Part shown: piece by piece, positions 1 to 5,707 of the stretch | How positions within the stretch are numbered: position 1 is the stretch's first letter | How the letters are laid out: each line of letters opens with the position of its first letter | Assembly (NCBI GenBank): GCA_030596365.1 | Contig: JAUVKG010000200.1 | Location: 1-5,707, forward strand | Source of the DNA: Chlamydiota bacterium | GTDB lineage: Bacteria > Auribacterota > UBA3054 > B51-G9 | DNA: 5,707 bases | Direction: 5' to 3' | Program-made: the position numbers and the translations under genes | Notes under the pieces: generated by a model | The model's input: only the letters and a program-made list of their open reading frames with translations | Databases searched by the model: none | Told to the model about the DNA's origin: nothing

Positions 1-1081
1 CACTCAAAACCTGATTGAAGCAGAAAATCTGTTTAAAATAAAATTTAGTAACCTTAAAAACTTCGTTTGGATAAATTTTGAGTGGCTGGATGATGCCATT
101 ACTAAAAATAGTATGCATATAAGCCTGCCTAGATTGCCAAAAGACGAATGGATAAATTTATTTTTCGTGTGGGACTGCAATGCAGGCTTGTTCAACTGTT
201 ATATTAACGGAACGCCTTATCGGGATACAAAAGCAAGAATGCCGGGATGGAAGATTGGTCAAAGTAACAAGTTAAAAGTTTATACAGGAAAAATTCCACT
301 CGGGCAAATTTGTTTGAGCGATAAAATCTCTGGTGAAAAAATGATTTCTGCTCAGACAGGTAAATATAAAGGTTCTCTTGATAAATTTATGGGCGCAGCT
401 GATTTGGGAACTCTTAATGTAGAAAACAAAAAAGGAAAACTTTTGTATGAAAACCCACTTAACTCAAAAAAATGCCTTGATGACTGGGTTATCGAAGGGC
501 CGGCAGAATATGATTTTAAAAATGGCTGGTTGGATGTTCAATCGAAACAACCGGACGGGAACCATTTAACCGGACATATTGTTATGTGGTGCCCGGAAGA
601 TTTTCCTGGTGATTTTATCGCTGAATGGGAGGCACAGATAGTAAGCAAATACGGTTTATGTATAGTTTTCTTTGCAGCAAACGGCGATAAAGGAAAAAGT
701 ATTTTCGATTCTTCGCTTGCTAAACGTAACGGCGTTTTTAAACTATATCACAGTGGTGATATTAACAGTTATCATATTTCATATTACGCGGCAACTCCTC
801 TCGGTGTTCGTTCGATGGCAAACATGCGGAAAAACAAAGGATTTTATCTCGTGTCTAACGGACCAACAGGAATTGAGTATGGATCTAAAGAGATTCATAA
901 AATAACACTAATGAAAAAAGGCGGGCATATTCAACTCGCTGTAAATGGAAGAAAAATAATTGATTTTACTGATGATGGTAAAACTTATGGCCCTGTTTGG
1001 AAATCCGGAAAAATTGGTTTGAGGCAGATGAAATGGACAAGAGCAAAATATCGTAACTTCAAAGTATATAATCTTCGTTAA
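1..1081 (+). CDS. LamG-like plus DUF1961 (YesU-like) protein, 5' end missing
   Basis: The frame is open from base 2 to the TAA at 1079-1081, giving 359 residues. The ATG at 113 lies inside the first domain and is not the likely start, so the gene begins upstream of the window. Residues about 20-110 look like a concanavalin-A/LamG-type beta-sandwich: W-I-N-F-E-W, then DEWINLFFVWD and a C-Y-I-N-G-T-P-Y strand. Residues about 146-359 match DUF1961, the family of Bacillus subtilis YesU: LLYENPL, HIVMWCPEDFPGDF, EWEAQI, GLCIVFFAANG, YHSGDINSYHISYY, MRKNKGFYLVSNGP, HIQLAVNGRKIIDFTDDG, YGPVW.SGKIGLRQM and YRNFKVY at the very end. DUF1961 is a jelly-roll fold with no proven activity; yesU lies in a rhamnogalacturonan-use cluster, so binding or processing of plant-type polysaccharide is an inference. 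No signal peptide can be judged because the N-terminus is absent. The stop is only five bases before the next start, which suggests cotranscription with the gspK-like gene. Confidence 0.85.
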   Translation, partial: TQNLIEAENLFKIKFSNLKNFVWINFEWLDDAITKNSMHISLPRLPKDEWINLFFVWDCNAGLFNCYINGTPYRDTKARMPGWKIGQSNKLKVYTGKIPLGQICLSDKISGEKMISAQTGKYKGSLDKFMGAADLGTLNVENKKGKLLYENPLNSKKCLDDWVIEGPAEYDFKNGWLDVQSKQPDGNHLTGHIVMWCPEDFPGDFIAEWEAQIVSKYGLCIVFFAANGDKGKSIFDSSLAKRNGVFKLYHSGDINSYHISYYAATPLGVRSMANMRKNKGFYLVSNGPTGIEYGSKEIHKITLMKKGGHIQLAVNGRKIIDFTDDGKTYGPVWKSGKIGLRQMKWTRAKYRNFKVYNLR

Positions 1082-1086
1082 TTGAT

Positions 1087-4000
1087 ATGAAAATTTCAAA
1101 TAAAAAAATCATGGCTCACACAGAAATTCGCAGGGCACGCGGACCACGGATCGCGGGCCACGGATCACGGATTACGGATTACGGACCACGCCCGGCATAC
1201 GCCGGGTGCTTCGCAGACCACGGATTACGAGCCAAAGGCATCGCTCTCGTAGCTGTTCTCGCCATTCTCGTTGTACTTGCGATTATGGCGGCAACGTTTG
1301 TTACTCTAATGAATATTGAGAGTAAGCAAAGTGCTGTATCATCGAATTCACAGCAATTGGATATGTTAATAAATTCAGGATTAGAACATGCTAAAGCTGT
1401 CCTCACGGTAGATGAAATTAAATCCGAAACCGATGGTGTATTTTCTTACAATAACTTAGGTTTTTCAAAAATATTATCGGATAATTCTTTACCAAATTAT
1501 TCTAAATGGATTCCTGTTAAAAATGAAACTGATGAGATAATCGGTAGATACAGAATTAAAATCGAAGATGAAGCGAGCAAAGTTAATGTCCTGAAAGCAT
1601 TCCTTACAAAAAAATCTAAAGGTACAGGTTGGGATACAGGAGAAATTAATCTGTCGCTCGCTCTTGGTATTCCTGCTAAAACAGCTAAGAAGCTTATTGA
1701 TTATCGTTACGGTAAAAATAAACTCCCGGGCACACGAGGTGATGATGACCAAAATAATTTAATCTTGATGGCTGACGGAATTGACAACAACGCGAACGGA
1801 ATTATTGACGAGCCGGATGAAGGTGTAAATGACCCAAAAGAATACTCTGCTGAACATCTGAAAGGTGATGATACAAAATTTACAAGCATGTCGGAATTGA
1901 TGACTGTCATTATGCCCGGACGTAAATTATCATCAAATCTACAACAAGAGATTGCAAAAGAAATTCCGCGGCGCGCAACAATATATTCCTGCGATAATCC
2001 CGGATCTCCTACATTGCCAAATGAATATCCATCAGATATTAACAGTATAACCCCGCGGGAATGTCGTAAAATCCTTATCAAAGCAAATGCTGTAAATCCT
2101 TTTGAACCGAATTCAACAAAACAAATGCAGCTTGCTGTAAATTTAATTGATTATCGCGATGAAAATCATGTTTTGTCAACTCTTGGCTCTACTTACGGTG
2201 TAGAAGCAATTTGCTTTAACGAAATTCTCGCTAATGATGAATCGTATTCTATTGACACTTCAGATGCTATTTTGCCGAAGTCATCAAGTAGTGATTTTTG
2301 GACAGAGAATTGCGGCAGCGCAGACGGTAAAAAAACTTTCTATCTTGTTGATAAATTATTTAATGCTATGCCTGATGAACCTCAACGGGCATATACAATT
2401 GACCCTCGAAAAGCATGGCGAATAAATCCGGAAAAAAATATAGGGGATATTAGCTATATAGGAGGAAATATAAAATTTACTCTCCCAAAAGCTATCGGGG
2501 AAACCGGAAATGACATGATAGTTACAACTTATTATCCTCCTGTATTACCGCCATCACTTCCAGGAAATAAAAAGTGGTGCAAATGGCAGCCGGCAACAGG
2601 AATTTTTGGTTCTTCAGCTACATTAGAGAAACAATATAAAGATTTATTAAAAGTATTAGGGAAATTAAATAGCAGAGATAGCAATAAACCTTTATTCCCA
2701 AAAAATTATTTTAGATATTCACAACTTAACGTTTATAGATGGACAGATCATCTTAGAAATGATCCGCAAGCCGCTGTTGGTTGTTTTGAAATAACATCAG
2801 GCGATCAAAGAGAAATTATTATTTCTGATAGAGATGTTAATACAAACAGAAGATTTTCTGATCTAATGAACGCTGCCGGCTTTACTAACGAAACGGTTGA
2901 CTTAAGCTTGACTATTAATTCCTGGAGCTCATGCTATCCTACTGCAGGTGTTCCAAAAGCAAACAGAACTTATTTATTAAGAGGACGCAAACCGGAAGCA
3001 GGTAACTACTTTAAAATTATTGTTGAAAGACCGGCAAAAGGACGTTACACTCCCGGATATCCTGATGAACTCGGAGTTTCAGGTACGGTTGGCGGGAGTT
3101 TCACTTCCGATGAAGATTTGAACAGACATTGGCTTTATGATGAAGGCGAGCCGGTGAGAACAAAATCCGGTGGATGGATGAAAATTATGATTACGTCTTC
3201 ACCAAAAGTTAGCAGACAAAATGATAATCGACAATATATTCCTTTCTTTAGAATCGTTGCTCCGGAAGTAGTTGAAATGTATAACGCTTCCGCAACTCCT
3301 ATTTCTCTCGCAAATTGGAGAGTGATTTGTAATACAGGCAGTCTGGCAACACAAATAGGTAAAATTCACAGTACTGAATATTATGATCAAAAACTCAGAC
3401 GCAGAATCGTTGATGATAACCCTGTAGTTCAACCTAATGGACATTTTTACCTCGTTAATGATAAAAAATTGTTTGACGCAAAATACGGTAACGCAGATGG
3501 TAAATGGGGCTCTGCCGCTGATGAACAAGTTCCGGTATTTCAAATGGATGAAGAAAACTGGGGCGTTGCTTATAAAATTAAAAAAACCAGAATGGCGTAT
3601 CATGAAGGACCTGAAGATAGAAGTGGATATGTTATTACTATTGATGACAAAGGACTCGACAAAGAAATTTTTAATCTCGAAACTATTAAATTTATTGATA
3701 AAGATGGTGAAGATGATCCCGATTCATGGAATAATATTACCGCTCCGGTTCTTTCTCGTTATATATATAAAAAAAGTGAAATCTTTATTCGACCGGTTGG
3801 CAGTGATAGTGATATTAAAACAGGTAAAATTGTAGGAAAATCTATCATGATTCTCGGACTGCCACACGGTGGTGGTATTGTTTCTCTTACTCTTAAAAAT
3901 GAATATGATCAGGTCTGTGCAAGAACTGTTGATTATGGTGAAGTAGAAGTTATGGAATTAGATTACAGTACTGAAAAAATTGACCCGACTAAAAATACAT

Positions 4001-5376
4001 GGGTTAAAAGAAAAAAAGCTACTATCGGCGGGACGGAAAATAAAGCAAAAAATCGCGCTATGAAAAATAATAAAGATGATAAATTCTTTATTAAAAATGG
4101 ACCCTTCTGCTCTATCGGCGAAGCAAGAAATATCTCTACAGGGAACGATTTCGAACGACTCGGCGGTAGCGGGAATATTTCTAAAGGCGCTGCTGCTCTC
4201 GGCGCTCTTGCGAATTTTATGTCTTCATCTCATATTCGGTTGGAATCGTGTCTCGGTGACGTTACAAGAATCGGATGGAAACAGGCTTATAGTGAAGTGG
4301 CTCGCTCGTCTTTAAGAACAGTTGCTGCTAAAAAAGGCGGATGGGGAATCGATATGTGGAAAGGACATACCTTACGCTTTCTTACAGGTCCGCTTCGTGG
4401 TGAAAAATATCCGATTATTGGTAATTCAAAAAATACTCTTTATTTATCAGCTAAAAATTCTAAAAGTATTCCTCGATCAGCGCCAAACAGAAAATCTCTC
4501 AAACCTAATGTTAATGATAAATTCTCAATCGGGCCGGGATATGCCACTCCAATGTGTTTCACAAGAAAGTCAGGTGAGAAAGGTGAATGGATATGGAAAA
4601 ACGCGATCCCTATTCCGGGAACTTATAATTTTTATCTCTATGGCCTTAATGATGCAATCGATACAACAGAATTCCTTGAAGAAAATAATAACGCATCAAT
4701 TGATGTTGAACTATGGAACTATAAAACTCAAAAATATGAGTACCTCAAAAAGAAAACTAAATACGGAAAACAGGATTCCATTAATATCGGGAAAATTAAA
4801 CCTCAAAATATTTCCCCACTTGGTAACGTGAAAATGAGATTGACTCCTCATAATGTCGTCGAAAGAAATACTGAAGATAAATCAGGCGAAATGATGGTCG
4901 GCTCAGGATCAAAACAAACAGGGTTCGCCTGGTTTAATTACGCGTTAATTACTCCCGTTCCAGTTGTCGGAAGAGTAAATATTAATACCGCCCCCCAACG
5001 TCTGCTCGCTGCTTTGCCGGGAATTAATTCTGAATTAGCAAAAAATATTTATGAAGGAATTGACCAAAACGGAAAGAAAAAATTAAAACCTTATAAAAAA
5101 CTTGGGGATTTGTTTAAAGTTAAAGGTATGACTCCAAATGCTTTTGAAAAATGTGTTAATTTGCTCGCGCTTAGTTCCAGCGCGTTTACAGTAGAAGTAG
5201 AAGCGGAATTATTAAAGGATAATATCCCGGATAAAAAAAATGGCGCTAACAATAATTCGGTTATAGCGGCAAGAACAAAAAGATTTATTGTCGAAGTACA
5301 AAAAAGTGAAAATGGTTTCTCAAAAATTAATGAAATCGAAAAATGTGTCTTGAGGGGAAGAATAGTTAATAGTTAA
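1087..5376 (+). CDS. gspK: Giant GspK-like minor pseudopilin with lamin-tail-like insertion
   Basis: This is a 1429-residue protein; ordinary GspK is roughly 300-350. Residues 1-51 are a long basic leader ending R-A-K-G, followed by a hydrophobic helix (I52 to about V72, IALVAVLAILVVLAIM). This is a prepilin signal expected to be cut after G51 by a PilD-type peptidase. Mature position 5 is Ala, not Glu, as is usual for GspK. Further GspK marks are IEDEASKVNV (159-168), LIDYR (about 204 and 352), and at the C-terminus GRVNINTAP (1295-1303) with a helix-hairpin-helix-like stretch to about 1360 and the closing SSSAFTVEVEAEL strand. D233-D244 (DNNANGIIDEPD) resembles an EF-hand loop. FNEILAND (377-384) and VVEMYNASATPISLANWRV (from about 728) look like two parts of a lamin-tail domain. 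In the family, GspK sits at the pseudopilus tip with GspI/GspJ. Start choice is weak: ATG 1087 or ATG 1111, neither with a clear Shine-Dalgarno site. Residues 19-48 are encoded by repeats and the last residues (IVNS) by another repeat. GspK-like is well supported; the exact machine (T2SS or related) is not. Confidence 0.78.
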   Translation: MKISNKKIMAHTEIRRARGPRIAGHGSRITDYGPRPAYAGCFADHGLRAKGIALVAVLAILVVLAIMAATFVTLMNIESKQSAVSSNSQQLDMLINSGLEHAKAVLTVDEIKSETDGVFSYNNLGFSKILSDNSLPNYSKWIPVKNETDEIIGRYRIKIEDEASKVNVLKAFLTKKSKGTGWDTGEINLSLALGIPAKTAKKLIDYRYGKNKLPGTRGDDDQNNLILMADGIDNNANGIIDEPDEGVNDPKEYSAEHLKGDDTKFTSMSELMTVIMPGRKLSSNLQQEIAKEIPRRATIYSCDNPGSPTLPNEYPSDINSITPRECRKILIKANAVNPFEPNSTKQMQLAVNLIDYRDENHVLSTLGSTYGVEAICFNEILANDESYSIDTSDAILPKSSSSDFWTENCGSADGKKTFYLVDKLFNAMPDEPQRAYTIDPRKAWRINPEKNIGDISYIGGNIKFTLPKAIGETGNDMIVTTYYPPVLPPSLPGNKKWCKWQPATGIFGSSATLEKQYKDLLKVLGKLNSRDSNKPLFPKNYFRYSQLNVYRWTDHLRNDPQAAVGCFEITSGDQREIIISDRDVNTNRRFSDLMNAAGFTNETVDLSLTINSWSSCYPTAGVPKANRTYLLRGRKPEAGNYFKIIVERPAKGRYTPGYPDELGVSGTVGGSFTSDEDLNRHWLYDEGEPVRTKSGGWMKIMITSSPKVSRQNDNRQYIPFFRIVAPEVVEMYNASATPISLANWRVICNTGSLATQIGKIHSTEYYDQKLRRRIVDDNPVVQPNGHFYLVNDKKLFDAKYGNADGKWGSAADEQVPVFQMDEENWGVAYKIKKTRMAYHEGPEDRSGYVITIDDKGLDKEIFNLETIKFIDKDGEDDPDSWNNITAPVLSRYIYKKSEIFIRPVGSDSDIKTGKIVGKSIMILGLPHGGGIVSLTLKNEYDQVCARTVDYGEVEVMELDYSTEKIDPTKNTWVKRKKATIGGTENKAKNRAMKNNKDDKFFIKNGPFCSIGEARNISTGNDFERLGGSGNISKGAAALGALANFMSSSHIRLESCLGDVTRIGWKQAYSEVARSSLRTVAAKKGGWGIDMWKGHTLRFLTGPLRGEKYPIIGNSKNTLYLSAKNSKSIPRSAPNRKSLKPNVNDKFSIGPGYATPMCFTRKSGEKGEWIWKNAIPIPGTYNFYLYGLNDAIDTTEFLEENNNASIDVELWNYKTQKYEYLKKKTKYGKQDSINIGKIKPQNISPLGNVKMRLTPHNVVERNTEDKSGEMMVGSGSKQTGFAWFNYALITPVPVVGRVNINTAPQRLLAALPGINSELAKNIYEGIDQNGKKKLKPYKKLGDLFKVKGMTPNAFEKCVNLLALSSSAFTVEVEAELLKDNIPDKKNGANNNSVIAARTKRFIVEVQKSENGFSKINEIEKCVLRGRIVNS
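1142..1229 (+). repeat. GAYYACG heptamer array inside the gspK leader
   Basis: Seven head-to-tail 7-bp units fill 1142-1190: GACCACG, GATCGCG, GGCCACG, GATCACG, GATTACG, GATTACG, GACCACG. Two more (GACCACG, GATTACG) follow at 1216-1229 after a hairpin segment. The block 1131-1230 has 66 G/C in 100 bases, against 20 in 60 at 1321-1380. It is translated, giving a 7-residue period in the protein (GPRIAGH, GSRITDY, GPR) and later DHGLR, all upstream of the prepilin cleavage site, so it should be removed from the mature protein. Confidence 0.9.
1191..1215. repeat. Double hairpin interrupting the heptamer array
   Basis: CCCGGC-ATAC-GCCGGG (1191-1206) is a perfect 6-bp stem with a 4-base loop, directly followed by TGC-TTC-GCA (1207-1215), a 3-bp stem with a 3-base loop. 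It sits between two blocks of GAYYACG heptamers and is read through as P-A-Y-A-G-C-F-A in gspK. It is likely a module of a dispersed repeat; whether it forms in the mRNA near the start codon and affects translation is not known. A related sequence lies at 5428-5460. Confidence 0.7.
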
Positions 5377-5405
5377 TAGTTAATTGTTAATAGTTGGTAG
5401 TTAGA
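5364..5405 (+). repeat. AGTTAAT heptamer array over the gspK stop codon
   Basis: Six adjoining 7-bp units: AGTTAAT three times, then TGTTAAT, AGTTGGT and AGTTAGA. The gspK stop codon (TAA at 5374-5376) falls within the second unit, and the codons just before it (V-N-S) are also array sequence. The array therefore sets the present 3' end of the gene. Confidence 0.88.
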
Positions 5406-5420
5406 ATTCCCTTCTTGAGA

Positions 5421-5490
5421 TCTCGGAACCCGCGTATGCTGTATGGGGTGGCGCGAAGCGACGGGGGGGTGTTGCCTTGGCCGCTTGACA
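5421..5490. repeat. GC-rich island related to the leader hairpin
   Basis: There are 46 G/C in 70 bases, in AT-rich surroundings. It contains ACCCGCGTATGC (5428-5439), which differs by one missing base from ACCCGGCGTATGC on the minus strand of 1195-1207. It also contains CGC-GAA-GCG (5452-5460), a small hairpin like the inverse of TGC-TTC-GCA at 1207-1215. A run of seven to eight G follows near 5463-5469. It is probably a diverged copy of the same dispersed element; no coding function is seen. Confidence 0.5.
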
Positions 5491-5501
5491 TCGAACATCG
5501 A
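5488..5501 (+). repeat. ACATCGA heptamer pair
   Basis: Two exact tandem copies of ACATCGA (5488-5494, 5495-5501). The 9-mer ACATCGAAC at 5488-5496 is the exact reverse complement of GTTCGATGT at 5571-5579, so this pair and the later GTTNNAY array are inverted members of one repeat family flanking 5502-5548. Confidence 0.7.
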
Positions 5502-5548
5502 ATTAGGAAATAATTAATAAAGAAAAATTATGAATGAAGAAATCAATT

Positions 5549-5591
5549 CATTCAACGTTGAATGTTGAGCGTTCGATGTTGGACGTTTAAT
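5549..5591 (+). repeat. 16-bp palindrome and GTTNNAY heptamer array
   Basis: CATTCAACGTTGAATG (5549-5564) is a perfect palindrome. From its centre five 7-bp units run head to tail: GTTGAAT, GTTGAGC, GTTCGAT, GTTGGAC, GTTTAAT (5557-5591). The base to the left of the centre, ATTCAAC (5550-5556), is the same unit inverted. This is the most degenerate array, held together mainly by GTT at every seventh base. Confidence 0.75.
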
Positions 5592-5619
5592 AACTGAATA
5601 ATGGTTATTAAATAACTGA
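5589..5619 (+). repeat. AATAACTGA direct repeat with AT-rich hairpin
   Basis: The 9-mer AATAACTGA occurs at 5589-5597 and 5611-5619. Between and overlapping them, GTTATT-A-AATAAC (5604-5616) is a perfect inverted repeat. It is AT-only except at the ends and has no T-run after it, so a terminator call is not justified. Confidence 0.55.
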
Positions 5620-5626
5620 TTAACCG

Positions 5627-5661
5627 AATCTTAAATCTTAAATCTTAAATCTTAAATCTTA
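5627..5661 (+). repeat. AATCTTA heptamer array, five exact copies
   Basis: Five identical tandem copies of AATCTTA with no mismatch, the cleanest array in the window. Perfect copies suggest recent expansion, and copy number is likely to vary between strains. It ends about nine bases before the -35-like box of the promoter candidate. Confidence 0.93.
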
Positions 5662-5669
5662 AAACCTCC

Positions 5670-5698
5670 TTGTTACATTTTTAATATTTTATTATAAT
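5670..5698 (+). promoter_or_regulatory. Sigma70-like promoter facing out of the window
   Basis: TATAAT (5693-5698) is a perfect -10 box. TTGTTA (5670-5675) matches 4 of 6 bases of the -35 consensus, and the spacer is exactly 17 bases. It would drive a gene beginning to the right of the window. The region is very AT-rich, so a chance match is possible, and the regulated gene cannot be seen. Confidence 0.4.
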
Positions 5699-5707
5699 AT
5701 CTATGTA

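Larger units (their letters stand above)
5377..5707. other. 331-base intergenic tail built of short repeats
   Basis: I find no convincing gene on either strand. The longest notable plus-strand reading from an ATG (5530) is 12 codons and lacks a ribosome binding site. Nearly all of the stretch is accounted for by heptamer arrays, a GC-rich island (5421-5490), palindromes and a promoter-like end. No hairpin followed by a T-run was seen that would make a clear terminator for gspK. Confidence 0.75.

Noticed and set aside
113..1081. ATG 113 as the true start of the first gene
   Set aside because: The frame is open to the window edge and the 37 upstream codons continue the same beta-sandwich; no ribosome binding site precedes 113.
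1142..1229. The leader repeats as a CRISPR array
   Set aside because: Units are 7 bp, adjoining, without spacers, and lie within a coding frame; no cas genes are present.
1707..2081. Minus-strand open frames opposite gspK (also 1179-1406, 1489-1752, 3199-3603)
   Set aside because: They lie opposite a well-supported gene, and the translations show no recognisable domain. They are shadows.
5417..5424. GAGATCTC palindrome after gspK as a terminator
   Set aside because: The stem is only 4 bp with no loop and no T-run after it; it is a short chance palindrome.
5485..5516. Perfect TTGACA (5485-5490) as a promoter -35 box
   Set aside because: No good -10 box lies 16-18 bases downstream; the nearest candidate (TAATTA, 5511-5516) is poor and spaced 20 bases. 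The hexamer partly arises from the ACATCGA repeat.
5530..5568. Tiny ORF MNEEINSFNVEC on the plus strand
   Set aside because: Only 12 codons, no ribosome binding site, and half of it is palindrome and heptamer sequence.
5664..5671. ACCTCCTT, read on the minus strand as a perfect Shine-Dalgarno AAGGAGGT
   Set aside because: No start codon follows at a suitable distance on the minus strand; the next bases are the AATCTTA array.

Overview
The window holds two plus-strand genes and a repeat-rich tail. It reads as AT-rich bacterial DNA, probably a chromosome or a metagenome contig. The best guess for the source is the PVC group, most likely Planctomycetota of the Phycisphaerae type. That guess rests on three things: a YesU-like DUF1961 protein carrying an extra LamG-like domain, a very large GspK-type pseudopilin containing an 'asparagine/aspartate-rich DGIDNN..NGIIDEPDEG' loop and a lamin-tail-like segment, and short repeats scattered in and around genes. 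It comes from remembered family features, not from a search.

Layout. Bases 1-1081 are the 3' part of a gene for a two-domain protein: a concanavalin-A/LamG-like beta-sandwich followed by a complete DUF1961 domain. Its beginning lies outside the window. Five bases later a single long gene (1087-5376, 1429 codons) encodes a giant GspK-like minor pseudopilin of a type II secretion or type IV pilus-like machine. It has a class III (prepilin) signal, a hydrophobic N-terminal helix without Glu5, the DE..KVN motif, a calcium-loop-like motif, a split lamin-tail-like region, and a C-terminal VNINTAP / helix-hairpin-helix region. The remaining 331 bases (5377-5707) contain no convincing gene. They are built from short repeats and end in a good sigma70-like promoter candidate facing out of the window.

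How it fits together. The tight spacing suggests the two genes share a transcript. A simple reading is that a sugar-binding or surface-associated protein is made together with a tip component of the secretion pseudopilus, but no other secretion genes are visible here.

The most unusual signal is a set of short tandem arrays of different sequence that all share a 7-bp period: GAYYACG (inside the gspK leader), AGTTAAT (overlapping the gspK stop codon), ACATCGA, GTTNNAY and AATCTTA. The first array and an adjacent hairpin form a GC-rich island that is translated in frame between the gspK start codon and its prepilin cleavage site. A related GC-rich island sits just downstream of the gene. I see no transposase, CRISPR array, tRNA or rRNA.
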